From a bacterium (GTDB taxonomy: Bacteria; SZUA-79; Acidulodesulfobacterales; Acidulodesulfobacteraceae): a stretch of DNA of 64,000 bases. The position numbers and the translations under genes are program-made. The notes beneath the pieces were generated by a model. It was not told the DNA's origin. It did no database searches and saw only the letters and a program-made list of their open reading frames with translations. Positions 54,179-62,584 of this stretch are shown in pieces. Position 1 is the first letter of the stretch; the number at the start of each line of letters is the position of its first letter. Location: positions 1 through 64,000 of the forward strand of contig JAKASO010000004.1 of NCBI GenBank assembly GCA_021818985.1, given 5' to 3'.

Positions 54179-55174
54179 CTATGAAGCCTCCAGCTCCATG
54201 TCTTTAATAAGTTCAATGTCGAGCATCGGATCTCTTCCCGAAGTTATAAGATAATTTCCAAGTAGCAGCCCGTTTGCCCCCGCTATTAAAGTTAACGGCT
54301 GAAGCTGGCGGAGATTCCGTTCTCTGCCGCCTTGGGCAAGTATGTTCTTTGCCGGATTTATAAAACGAAAAATAGCAAGTGTTTTAAGGCACTCCATAGG
54401 GGTAAGCTCTTTTTTATTTTCTAAAGGGGTGCCTGGTATCGGATTTAAAAAGTTTACGGGAATGTTGTTTACATCAAGGTCTCTAATCTGTTTAGCCATT
54501 TTAATCCGGTCTAACCGCGATTCGCCCATTCCTATTATAACTCCGCAGCATACGCTAAGTTCAGCTCTTTTGGCTTCGAGCACCGTCCGGATATTGTCAT
54601 CATACGAATGGGTAGAGCATATTTGAGGGAAGAAATCCCTGCTTGTTTCAATGTTATGGTGAAATATTTCAAGGCCGTTTTCTTTTAAAAAAGATAACTC
54701 TTTAAATTTCATAATCCCTAAAGACGCACAGGGGCGGATATTAACCTCGTCCCTGATTCTTTTAAGTGCTTTTGCAATAGTTTCGAGTTCTTTTTTACCT
54801 GTTACGGAAGTTCCGCTTGTTACAATAGAAAATTCGTTTGCGCCGTTCTTTTTTGCAATTTCTGCGGCTTTTACAAGTTCGTCCGAAGAACAAAGATCGT
54901 TGATTTTCTTATTTTTTTTAAGGACTCTTGAAGATTGGCCGCAAAAAGCGCAGTCTTCAGCGCATATACCGGTTTTTGCGCTGACTATTGAACAGAAATT
55001 TATCCTTTTTCCGGTCCATTTTTCTTTTAATTCTAAGGCAATGGAAAAAAGTTCCATCAAAGATGATCCTTCTGTTTCAAAAACAGATAAAAGAAGATCG
55101 TCGGGTATGTCTTTATCTGCTTTGATGAATATCCTAAGTTTATGTGCTAATTTATTAGAACCATGTCTTTTCAT
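54179..55174 (-). CDS. bioB: biotin synthase
   Basis: This radical-SAM enzyme inserts sulfur into dethiobiotin to make biotin. The cluster motif CAEDCAFC (Cys71, Cys75, Cys78) binds the 4Fe-4S cluster that cleaves S-adenosylmethionine. PCASLG, MGES and NPIPGTPLE segments and the Arg/Asn-rich C-terminal region identify BioB. The 331 residues are normal. bioC and bioF lie 7 kb away on the same strand; bioA and bioD are not in the window. Confidence 0.95.
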   Translation of the reverse strand: MKRHGSNKLAHKLRIFIKADKDIPDDLLLSVFETEGSSLMELFSIALELKEKWTGKRINFCSIVSAKTGICAEDCAFCGQSSRVLKKNKKINDLCSSDELVKAAEIAKKNGANEFSIVTSGTSVTGKKELETIAKALKRIRDEVNIRPCASLGIMKFKELSFLKENGLEIFHHNIETSRDFFPQICSTHSYDDNIRTVLEAKRAELSVCCGVIIGMGESRLDRIKMAKQIRDLDVNNIPVNFLNPIPGTPLENKKELTPMECLKTLAIFRFINPAKNILAQGGRERNLRQLQPLTLIAGANGLLLGNYLITSGRDPMLDIELIKDMELEAS

Positions 55175-55246
55175 AAACCCATTGTAATATATTATTAAAT
55201 ATATTATTAATATGACATAATTACTATGGCATAATTATTTTAAAGA

Positions 55247-56131
55247 TCAATAACCCTCTTTTGCCAGCGAAACAAAATATTTTTTTGCATTTTCAGAAAG
55301 TTTGGATGGGATTTCGACCTGAATTACGACTATTTCATCACCTGCTATTTTTGTGACAATATCCACTGCCCCCTTTTTAGGGATGCGAAATTTAGTTCCA
55401 TTTTGAGTGCCGGCAGGTATTGTAAGCATAATACTGCCGTCTATTGTCGGAACCTCGACCTTTGAACCGAGAATGGCTTCAGTTAATTTAATTTTTTTAT
55501 TGACGTAAATATCGTTGCCTTTTCTTTCATAAACGACATCGTTTACTATCGCTATTTCAATATAAAGATCTCCCCTTGGTCCATTATTTATTCCGGGAGC
55601 TCCTTTTTCGGCAATCCTGATCTTTCCGCCATTTGTTATACCGGCAGGTATCTTAACTTTTATTTTTTCACCGTTTATGTCTATGATTGTAGTAGTGCCC
55701 TTGACGCTCTGTATTACTGAAATGTTTAAAATAGAGCTTAAGTCTGCGCCTTTTTGGGGGCCTTTTTGCCTTGAAGACCTGCTGAAGAGATCGGAAAATA
55801 TGTCTTCAAAGTTAAACCCGCCTCCGGTGTAATTAAACCCAGAGGCTCCGCTTGTGCCGTAATAATAATCCTGTTCCTGACCTTGCGGCTGCCAGCCTTT
55901 CTTAAAATTAAAGTAATTACTTCCCAGTTCATCATATTCCCTGCGTTTTTTCTCATCTTTAAGCACGTCATATGCCTCCTGAAGTTCTTTAAATTTTGTT
56001 TCGGCGGCTTTATTATTGGGGTTAACATCGGGATGATACTTTCTTGCTAATTTTCTGTATGCTTTTTTAATTTCTTCCGGGGCTGCTTTTTTATCTACGC
56101 CAAGGATTTTATAGTAGTCTTTATCTTCCAT
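55247..56131 (-). CDS. DnaJ-type co-chaperone, CbpA-like
   Basis: This Hsp40 protein stimulates DnaK ATPase. The J domain (1-70) has the HPD motif at 33-35. A glycine/phenylalanine-rich linker (about 75-120, [17 protein letters not shown]) precedes two beta-sandwich substrate domains. The DnaJ-type zinc-finger cysteines are missing, which makes it a CbpA/DnaJ class B protein rather than canonical DnaJ. The 294 residues suit this. No dnaK or grpE is adjacent. Confidence 0.92.
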   Translation of the reverse strand: MEDKDYYKILGVDKKAAPEEIKKAYRKLARKYHPDVNPNNKAAETKFKELQEAYDVLKDEKKRREYDELGSNYFNFKKGWQPQGQEQDYYYGTSGASGFNYTGGGFNFEDIFSDLFSRSSRQKGPQKGADLSSILNISVIQSVKGTTTIIDINGEKIKVKIPAGITNGGKIRIAEKGAPGINNGPRGDLYIEIAIVNDVVYERKGNDIYVNKKIKLTEAILGSKVEVPTIDGSIMLTIPAGTQNGTKFRIPKKGAVDIVTKIAGDEIVVIQVEIPSKLSENAKKYFVSLAKEGY

Positions 56132-56339
56132 ATAATTATATTTATAATCGCTTATTTATATTAATATTTTATTATTTAATAGTTTTAAAATCAAGGATTA
56201 TCTGTATTATGAGCAGCTAAAACAGTTTAAAACTATACATTCCCCACCTCTTAGGCGTGAATGAGGCTAAAGTTTTCTTGGTGATTTTTGGCCGGTTATC
56301 AATGACGTTTTTTATGTTATAATAAAAATAAGGATAAAT

Positions 56340-56762
56340 ATGAGCGATAACATTATATATGCCGACTTTGCTTCTATCGTGTCAGTCTTTCATACCGCAT
56401 ATACCCTTTTTATAATAATCGGGTTTATTCTTATCTGGGCGGGTTATTTTGCTAAATGGAAATGGGTCAGGAATTATGTATTCAGGCTTATTCATCTTGC
56501 AATGATGGGATTTGTCGGTTTTGAAGCTGTTTTCAATATCGAATGTCCGCTAACATGGGCAGAATACAGGCTTTTAACCCTTGCAAGGATAAAACACGGA
56601 AGTATGCCTTTTATAGCCGGATTTGTTGACAAAGTTCTTTTTTATAACTTTCCGGTATGGCTGTTTAACCTGATCTACTTCAGCTTTACGATTTTACTTA
56701 TTGCAACATGGTTCATCGTAAGACCGGAAAAGACAGGCGGTAAAAAAACCGGTAATCCATAA
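56340..56762 (+). CDS. DUF2784 integral membrane protein
   Basis: The 140-residue protein has four predicted membrane helices. The conserved NIECPLTWAEYRLL segment lies between helices 2 and 3, the hallmark of DUF2784. Function is unknown. It stands alone on the plus strand between divergent and convergent neighbours. Confidence 0.78.
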   Translation: MSDNIIYADFASIVSVFHTAYTLFIIIGFILIWAGYFAKWKWVRNYVFRLIHLAMMGFVGFEAVFNIECPLTWAEYRLLTLARIKHGSMPFIAGFVDKVLFYNFPVWLFNLIYFSFTILLIATWFIVRPEKTGGKKTGNP

Positions 56763-56871
56763 CTATCACATGGCAAAGCCCTGACAAACCTTATGAAAGC
56801 AGCTTAAAAAATCAGTCGAATGTTTGCAATTAATTTGAAAATTAAAAAGTTAAATTATTTAAGATAGAAGC

Positions 56872-59283
56872 TTAGAAAATTTGATTTAAACCTATATAAA
56901 ATCTTGGTCCGTATTCGCTGCTTACCCCACTACCAAATGCTTTAGCCGCATATACGCTTATCATTTCGGGGTAAATCCCGAAGAAATACATTTTGAAGTG
57001 AAGCCCCACCCCTGCAAAACTATAAAGCGGTCCTTTATTTATGAGGGATGAGACCGTATTTCCAATTTTACCCGCCCCGCCAATTATGTCTCCGGTTACG
57101 GCGGTAATATCCATTAAATTATCAAAAAGATCTATATTTAGCCCTCTTATAATATTTCGTCTATAATCAACCTCGCCTATTAATGTGTCGTTAGCTACAA
57201 ACGGAATGTTTGCGGGAATCCCCATAATGCCGTTTATACCGCCGAGATCGTAATCGAGTCCCGTGGGAACCGTATTAGACGATAAAACGCCGAGCCCTCT
57301 TAATGCAATTATATTGTTCGCATTTATGGGAATATTTTTTGTATATTCTATAAGAGTTTGTGTAAATGAAAACGGTGAAAAAAAATTGGAATTAGCGATA
57401 TTAAAATTTATGTTAAAAGAAGAGCCGTATAAGGGGTTGATATTGTAATCTTGCGAATTAAAACGGTAGCCCGCTGTTAATTCCGCTAATCTTTGGGCAC
57501 TGGAGTATAAAAAGGAATTTCCCGGCGCTGCAGGTTTTGTTTCAATAATGCTTATATCGCCATAAACCGTTTGCTTGTATTTTTGTAAAATCGGGAAAAA
57601 CCGGCCTATCGTATGGGCAAAACCGAAACTCACACCCCTATTATAATAATTTTGAAATAAACTTAACATGAAACTATTTCTGTAGCTGTATTTTTTGGTC
57701 ATGATTAAATTCAAATACCAGCTTATCCTGCCGCTGTTGGGGCTGAAATTCCCTCCGATACTGCTCAAAAAAATATTCCAGCTGTTCTTTGTCTTTTTTA
57801 ATTTTATAAATTTTCTTTCGATCTTTTCATATTCATGTTCGCTTAGGCTGTTGTTGTAATAATATACGCTATTTTTCAGCCTGTGAAGCCTTTTATAACG
57901 AGTAAAATATACATAATATAAAGGGAATTTCGGATAATGTTCGACAGTGTTTACCCCCTTTATAAAATTAAATTTTTTTATAATCGCTTTAACGTTGGGA
58001 TTTTTTTTTGAATATTTAGCTAAAAAGGTCTTAAATTCGCTATAAGACGATCTTCTTATTTTTTGAGAGTATAAAGGATTGCAATAAAAAGATGGATCAT
58101 TTTTTATTTTTTTATTATCGGAAATATTAAGGTATATCAATCCCCTTAAGACATTGAATTTCTGATAGATGTAGAAATACGGAAAAACATTGCCGAACCT
58201 CTTGGCGATTAAAAGCGTATCTGTAAATAAAGGCGGTTTGAGCCACAAGCTTCTTCGTAAATGAACATACACGAAAGTTATATGTTTAAGCCTCATTTTG
58301 TAATATTTGCTCAGTAAAACCGCTATGCCGTCCAATTTTTCATTGCGGTAAGATTTTACGGAATTTGAAAAAATTACTGGAGATGCTGGAGATGAAGACG
58401 GATCGTAAAAATTTATTGATATGTTTTTATACACGGTTTTTTGCTTAATAAAAGACGGCGCTAAAACTAAAGACAGGAAATTTGTAGATTTTTCGGAGAC
58501 AATCCTGTGTTTATAAATCTTGCCGTTAAAAATACCTTCATAGCCGTTTTTTATCCTGATATTGATATTGAATAAGGTATTAACCGGCGGGTTTGCGTTT
58601 TTGTTTATCGCTGCATACGGATAAAACGGGGCGTTTAAAACCATCTCTTTTTTAAAGCCGCCAAAATTGCCGAATGCAGCAGGAACTAAAGTTGTAAAAC
58701 TGACATGAATAAAATATGTTAGTTTTAACCTGTTTATCTTGCCGGGACCGTCAAACTTTGCCTGTTTGCCGTGTTTGAGCGGAATTATACCAATGGAGAT
58801 GGATAGTTTTTTTATTTTTATAAAACCTCTGTTGAAATTATACGGATAAACTTGATGGAAATTATAATCCCTCATCATAAGAGGTTCTTCCGAAAATTTA
58901 TTTGGATATAACATTAAATAAATATGGTCTTTTAATTTTAAATAAATAGGGGCTGAACGGCGGCGCCCGCTTCTTTGAGATTTTGTTCTAAATTTTCTGC
59001 GCGTTTCCGTTAGTTTATTTTTATTCACGGTAAATGTAAGCTCAATGGTTTCATTTCCTTTTATAAGCTTTAGAAACGGGTTAATTACGGCATTTAATAT
59101 AATTTTTTCATGGAAATGATTATTAAACCGTTGTGTAATTTTAGTGGATTTAGTGGTAACCGGGAAAGGATAGGCCTTGTTCGCAAAAATCGCGGACAAA
59201 AGCAGGGATATATATATAAAATGTATAAGAAAAAAAAACGGGGGAAACCGGTTTATTTTGCCAATTTTATTAATCGCTTGCAT
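56872..59283 (-). CDS. outer-membrane Omp85-like barrel protein with a large N-terminal domain
   Basis: The 803-residue protein has a signal-like hydrophobic segment (about 14-36). Residues about 60-340 are a beta-rich, lysine- and tyrosine-rich region whose pattern (NIRIKNGYEGIFNGK, LSLVLAPSFI) is reminiscent of the M1-peptidase N-terminal beta-sandwich. No HExxH is present. The C-terminal third looks like a beta-barrel: alternating strands, LGGINGIMGIP followed by IGEVDYRRNI, and a final GPRFYIGLNQIF ending in phenylalanine. These fit Omp85/BamA-type barrels. No POTRA repeats are recognised. Function is unknown; a secretion or surface-protein role is possible. Confidence 0.65.
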   Translation of the reverse strand: MQAINKIGKINRFPPFFFLIHFIYISLLLSAIFANKAYPFPVTTKSTKITQRFNNHFHEKIILNAVINPFLKLIKGNETIELTFTVNKNKLTETRRKFRTKSQRSGRRRSAPIYLKLKDHIYLMLYPNKFSEEPLMMRDYNFHQVYPYNFNRGFIKIKKLSISIGIIPLKHGKQAKFDGPGKINRLKLTYFIHVSFTTLVPAAFGNFGGFKKEMVLNAPFYPYAAINKNANPPVNTLFNINIRIKNGYEGIFNGKIYKHRIVSEKSTNFLSLVLAPSFIKQKTVYKNISINFYDPSSSPASPVIFSNSVKSYRNEKLDGIAVLLSKYYKMRLKHITFVYVHLRRSLWLKPPLFTDTLLIAKRFGNVFPYFYIYQKFNVLRGLIYLNISDNKKIKNDPSFYCNPLYSQKIRRSSYSEFKTFLAKYSKKNPNVKAIIKKFNFIKGVNTVEHYPKFPLYYVYFTRYKRLHRLKNSVYYYNNSLSEHEYEKIERKFIKLKKTKNSWNIFLSSIGGNFSPNSGRISWYLNLIMTKKYSYRNSFMLSLFQNYYNRGVSFGFAHTIGRFFPILQKYKQTVYGDISIIETKPAAPGNSFLYSSAQRLAELTAGYRFNSQDYNINPLYGSSFNINFNIANSNFFSPFSFTQTLIEYTKNIPINANNIIALRGLGVLSSNTVPTGLDYDLGGINGIMGIPANIPFVANDTLIGEVDYRRNIIRGLNIDLFDNLMDITAVTGDIIGGAGKIGNTVSSLINKGPLYSFAGVGLHFKMYFFGIYPEMISVYAAKAFGSGVSSEYGPRFYIGLNQIF

Positions 59284-59364
59284 ATCAAATGAAAATTTAT
59301 ATAATATATAATAATAGAATTATAATAATATAATAATACCCCAAAAAAAGAAAAAAAGTAGTTT

Positions 59365-59862
59365 TTGGCGCTAAAGATGAATCATACTGGTTTTAAGACA
59401 GGGGAAATTTCCGGCGTAGTTTTTGCTAATATCACTAAATATGTTGATGAAAGGGGCTGGCTTGCCGAACTTTATAGGACTGACGAGCTTGAAGAACAGG
59501 TTTTTCCCAAAATGGCTTATGTTTCCCAGACAAAGCCCGGCATTCAAAGAGGTCCTCATGAACATGCGAGCCAGACGGACTATTTTTGTTTTTTAGGTCC
59601 ATCCAATTTTAAAATAATTTTATGGGATAATAGAAAAGATTCCCGGACATATCTTAATAAAATGGTTTTTTTCTTTGGGCAGGACAGGCCGTCTTCTCTT
59701 CTTGTGCCGCCGGGAGTCGTGCACGCCTATAAAAATATAGGAGTCTCTAATGGCATAATGATCAATGCCGCAAATTTTCTCTATGCCGGATATAAGAAAA
59801 AAGAGCATGTAGATGAAATAAGATACGAAGACGATCCGCAAACGCCGTTTATTTTTGATTAA
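59365..59862 (+). CDS. RmlC-like cupin (dTDP-4-dehydrorhamnose 3,5-epimerase family)
   Basis: The 165-residue cupin is close to RmlC epimerases, which invert carbons 3 and 5 of dTDP-keto-deoxy sugars. DERGWLAELYR, the metal/catalytic segment RGPHEHASQTDYF, PPGVVHAYKN and a C-terminal IRYEDDP match. The catalytic His-x-His region reads PHEH. The start may be TTG 59365 or ATG 59377. There are no rmlA, rmlB or rmlD genes nearby and the gene is isolated, so its true substrate is uncertain. Confidence 0.82.
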   Translation: MALKMNHTGFKTGEISGVVFANITKYVDERGWLAELYRTDELEEQVFPKMAYVSQTKPGIQRGPHEHASQTDYFCFLGPSNFKIILWDNRKDSRTYLNKMVFFFGQDRPSSLLVPPGVVHAYKNIGVSNGIMINAANFLYAGYKKKEHVDEIRYEDDPQTPFIFD

Positions 59863-59960
59863 TTATTTCTGGATCTCTAAGCCTCGCCTGTTTGATTATT
59901 TGATTGTATCTTTATAATATTTTATTAAGATGCCGTGAAAGTTCGCAGTTTTGCCGAAAA

Positions 59961-60350
59961 ATGAAACTTGAACATGCAGCCGTAAAAACAAACGATCTGA
60001 ACGCCTCCGTTAATTTTTGGACGAAAATATTAGGTCTTTCCGTTAAGGAAAAAAGGTATATAAAAGCCCATGAAACAACGCTTGTTTTTTTAAAAGATAA
60101 CGATACAGGCTTTGAGCTTGAGTTGATATACGATGAAAGATCATGCAAAAAGTCGCAGAATTTAGACTCTGCCTTTGCCCACTTTGCATTTTTAACCGAC
60201 GATATTAACAGGGATTTCAGCAGAATGAAAAAAAACGGGGTTGTTTTTAAAAGGGAGCCTTTTTATTCTCTTGATAAAAGTATGAAATTAGCTTTTTTAA
60301 CGGATCCAAACGGGATAACAATAGAAATTATCCAGTATTTGAATATTTAA
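59961..60350 (+). CDS. glyoxalase/VOC-superfamily metalloenzyme
   Basis: The protein of about 129 residues begins MKLEHAAVKTNDLNASVNFW, the first beta-alpha-beta-beta-beta module of the vicinal oxygen chelate fold. A second module (AHFAFLTDDINRDFSRM) ends with DPNGITIEIIQ, where the glutamate is a metal ligand. It resembles lactoylglutathione lyase but lacks distinguishing marks, so the reaction is not known. I start at ATG 59961; the frame is open upstream to 59904. A strong terminator follows at 60380-60440. Confidence 0.8.
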   Translation: MKLEHAAVKTNDLNASVNFWTKILGLSVKEKRYIKAHETTLVFLKDNDTGFELELIYDERSCKKSQNLDSAFAHFAFLTDDINRDFSRMKKNGVVFKREPFYSLDKSMKLAFLTDPNGITIEIIQYLNI

Positions 60351-60379
60351 AGCGGGTTTTTTGCGCCTTTAAGGTAAAT

Positions 60380-60440
60380 ATAAGCGCCTTCTGCCGCCGC
60401 TATTTAAATTGACAAAATACCAGAGGCGCTTATTTTTTTT
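60380..60440 (+). terminator. intrinsic terminator after the VOC gene
   Basis: ATAAGCGCCTTCTG (60380-60393) pairs with CAGAGGCGCTTAT (60421-60433) with one bulge, and a run of T (60434-60440) follows. It lies 30 bases after the VOC stop codon. Confidence 0.85.
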
Positions 60441-60473
60441 ACGCGCAACCTGCGCGTCTCATTTGCATGATTT

Positions 60474-60578
60474 TCAGGAATAGCAGGAATCCTTTATGCC
60501 GTAACTTTCCATCAGTACGATGTTGAATTCTTCTGCCGGAATTTCCCGAAATAATGGTGCTTCGTACCTGTTTTTCAT
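60474..60578 (-). CDS. 34-residue small ORF, candidate peptide precursor
   Basis: The ORF reads MKNRYEAPLFREIPAEEFNI followed by VLMESYGIKDSCYS and stops at TGA. AGGGGGTGG is seven bases upstream of the ATG, better than most genes here. The N-terminal YEAPLFREIPAEEF resembles the Y-x-x-P leader of RiPP precursors and the small YEKPE-type peptides of Firmicutes. The C-terminus is Cys/Ser/Tyr-rich. No radical-SAM, B1/B2, cyclase or protease gene is within the window, so modification is not supported. It is divergent from pal. I cannot assign a function. It is too short for statistical confidence. Confidence 0.5.
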   Translation of the reverse strand: MKNRYEAPLFREIPAEEFNIVLMESYGIKDSCYS

Positions 60579-60884
60579 TAATTAACCACCCCCTTTTTGA
60601 TTTTTGGAAAGCAAACTGCATTTCACTTATATACCGCTTTCTTTATATTAATTTATCACAATAAATTTTTTTTTTCAATATAATCTGTAAAAAAGTTATT
60701 GATTTTTTCTAAAATAATGATATATATAATTAGGTAATACAAATAATGTTTAAAATTGTCGGTGGGAAGCCCCTCTTCTTCAAATAAGGAATGAAAAAAA
60801 GTATTATGTTTATGTAATTTTTATTAATGTAGGCAGTAAATTTTTGAAGTTAATTAATTTTAATCTTAATGAGGAGTAAGACCA
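60579..60884. other. AT-rich intergenic region between the small ORF and pal
   Basis: This 306-base gap separates two divergent starts. It is very AT-rich except for a short GGTGGGAAGCCCC segment near 60760. A possible promoter for pal is TTGATT (60699) with TATATA about 16 bases on, giving a leader of about 150 bases. GAGGAG precedes the pal ATG. No RNA family or ORF was recognised. Confidence 0.4.
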
Positions 60885-61433
60885 ATGAACAAAAAAACAA
60901 AAATTGGGTTGTCAATGTTGGCACTAACGGTCGGTATTTCTGCCATTCTTTCCGGATGTGCCCCGAAAGTTGCAAAAGTTTCGTCAAGCGCATTACCTCC
61001 GGCTCCAAAACCGAAAGTAGTCGTTCAAAAACCTGTATCGAAAAGAATTTCTGCTTATTTAAAAAAGTATCCATGGCTTGCGTCTTACAGCATTCAATCA
61101 AATGCCAATAATATCCATTTTGCATTTGATAAATCCATTCTTACGCCGCTTGATAAGATGATTCTTAAGAAAGATGCAATCTACTTAAGATATCGCAGGC
61201 ATGTCGTTATTCAAATTCAAGGTAACTGCGATAGAAGAGGTTCCGAGGCTTACAACATGGCTCTCGGTTGGAGAAGAGCTAACGCCGCCAAGGCATATCT
61301 CAAAGATTTAGGTATTAGTGGGATGAGGCTTAAAACTATCAGCTATGGAAAAGAAAGACCTCTATGCTCTGCCCATACAAGAATTTGTTATGCAATTAAC
61401 AGAAGGGATCACTTTGTCCCAGTTTCTAGATAA
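60885..61433 (+). CDS. pal: peptidoglycan-associated lipoprotein (OmpA-like), Pal
   Basis: The 182-residue outer-membrane lipoprotein has a signal peptide and lipobox LSGC (Cys25), a proline-rich linker (SSALPPAPKPK), and a C-terminal OmpA domain that binds meso-diaminopimelate. The core shows NIHFAFDKSIL, VVIQIQGNCDRRGSEAYN and LGWRRANAAKAYLKDLGI. In Tol-Pal it tethers the outer membrane to the wall. No tolB or tolQRA genes are adjacent. A second hairpin (61478-61515) and a terminator follow it. Confidence 0.92.
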   Translation: MNKKTKIGLSMLALTVGISAILSGCAPKVAKVSSSALPPAPKPKVVVQKPVSKRISAYLKKYPWLASYSIQSNANNIHFAFDKSILTPLDKMILKKDAIYLRYRRHVVIQIQGNCDRRGSEAYNMALGWRRANAAKAYLKDLGISGMRLKTISYGKERPLCSAHTRICYAINRRDHFVPVSR

Positions 61434-61477
61434 CATCAAGGTAACGAATACAAGGTAACGAATAATAATTAAGTCCA

Positions 61478-61515
61478 GACGATAATCACCTGACAATAAT
61501 TATCCAATTATCGTC
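61478..61515. repeat. inverted repeat after pal
   Basis: GACGATAAT (61478-61486) and ATTATCGTC (61507-61515) are a perfect 9-bp inverted repeat with a 20-base loop. It follows two direct copies of AAGGTAACGAATA (61438-61465) and lies between pal and the terminator. No function assigned. Confidence 0.6.
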
Positions 61516-61523
61516 AATACCTA

Positions 61524-61561
61524 TATAATACCCTGAATGGAAAAACATTTAGGGTATTATA
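61524..61561. terminator. bidirectional terminator between pal and bioC
   Basis: TATAATACCCT and AGGGTATTATA form a perfect 11-bp stem, and the loop continues the helix with AATG/CATT, one G-T pair and a GAAAAA apex. The following TTTT lies on the plus side. It separates convergent pal and bioC. Confidence 0.85.
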
Positions 61562-61606
61562 GTTTTATGTGCCTTTATGCGACGAAAAAATCCTCTTACT
61601 TCCGCG

Positions 61607-62545
61607 CTATTTTTTTCTTGCCGATACATAAGCAATGTTATATGTTGCAAATACTTTATTGTCCGGTGTTTTATATAAACAGTCGTATTCCCTTAGGACA
61701 TGCTTAAGAAGTTTATACCTTTCGGACGATTCGCTTTTTTCGGAACCGGCTAAAGAATTTCTTGCTCCGAGCATATTAATTTTTTTTAAGATTGAAAAGA
61801 GAGAATCCGAATATTCCAAATATTTTATAAACAGGGGTCTTTCCACGTCGAAGCCGTTTTTAATCAAGATATCTCTTATGTATTCTTCCTTCGGAAAACT
61901 ATGAAGTTTTATGCTTCCAGTTTTTCCTGCTCCTGCCATAACCCTTTCGTAACAATCGTTTAACTCGTTTAAAGTTCCTTCCGCTAAAAAAGAAGATATG
62001 AATAATCCATTGTCTTTCAGCGTATTTTTAACGGCGGTAAAAAATGATGGAATATCGTTTAACCAATGAATAGCCATATTTGAAAATATAATTTCAAATT
62101 TTTTTTCCTTAAAGGGAAGGTTTTCGCAATCGGCGCAAATTAAATAGGTTCCGGCGGATACATTACCGGCGGTAATTTTTATTCCTGAGCGGTATGCTGC
62201 CGGATAACCGGAAGGTAAAAATGCTAAAGTTTCCGAAGAAAGCTTCAATTTCGACTGATGCAGCAAGCCTTTTGCGATATCAATCCCAAAATAGTTTATA
62301 TTTTTATCAACGCTATTTTTTAAATAAAAAAGGCTGCTGCCTGTTCCACATCCTGCATCTAAAATATTAACCGGATTATTTTTTAAACACGGTAAGCCCG
62401 ATACGGATTTTAAATACAGATCAATTTCAGAAGCGATCATTTTAAGGGTAATATTGTGATACGATGCGAATTCATCATATCTTTTAGCGCTCGAAAAATT
62501 CGCTTTTACTCTATTTTTATCTATTGTTTTTTTATCTATTATCAT
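61607..62545 (-). CDS. bioC: malonyl-ACP O-methyltransferase BioC
   Basis: It methylates the carboxyl of malonyl-ACP so that fatty-acid synthesis can make pimeloyl-ACP for biotin. The SAM-binding motif is ILDAGCGTGSSLFYLK, with NMAIHWL and a hydrophobic core typical of BioC. The 312 residues are longer than usual (about 250) because of an insert near 110-135 (LAFLPSGYPAAYRSGIKIT) and a longer C-terminus. It lies 39 bases downstream of bioF on the same strand, which supports the biotin assignment. No bioH-type esterase is in view. Confidence 0.88.
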   Translation of the reverse strand: MIIDKKTIDKNRVKANFSSAKRYDEFASYHNITLKMIASEIDLYLKSVSGLPCLKNNPVNILDAGCGTGSSLFYLKNSVDKNINYFGIDIAKGLLHQSKLKLSSETLAFLPSGYPAAYRSGIKITAGNVSAGTYLICADCENLPFKEKKFEIIFSNMAIHWLNDIPSFFTAVKNTLKDNGLFISSFLAEGTLNELNDCYERVMAGAGKTGSIKLHSFPKEEYIRDILIKNGFDVERPLFIKYLEYSDSLFSILKKINMLGARNSLAGSEKSESSERYKLLKHVLREYDCLYKTPDNKVFATYNIAYVSARKK

Positions 62546-62584
62546 AATATCATAAATATCAATATCATAAGAAAAGCTGTCAGT

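Noticed and set aside
60575-60600. The AGGGGGTGG of the small ORF resembles part of repeat copy D
   Set aside because: Only the G run and GGTG are shared; the CCTTGC and TTTTAAA blocks are absent, so it is treated as an ordinary Shine-Dalgarno sequence.
60439-60621. Longer 60-residue minus-strand ORF overlapping the 34-residue ORF
   Set aside because: It is a different frame that starts upstream of the Shine-Dalgarno sequence and lacks its own; the 34-residue frame fits the ribosome binding site.
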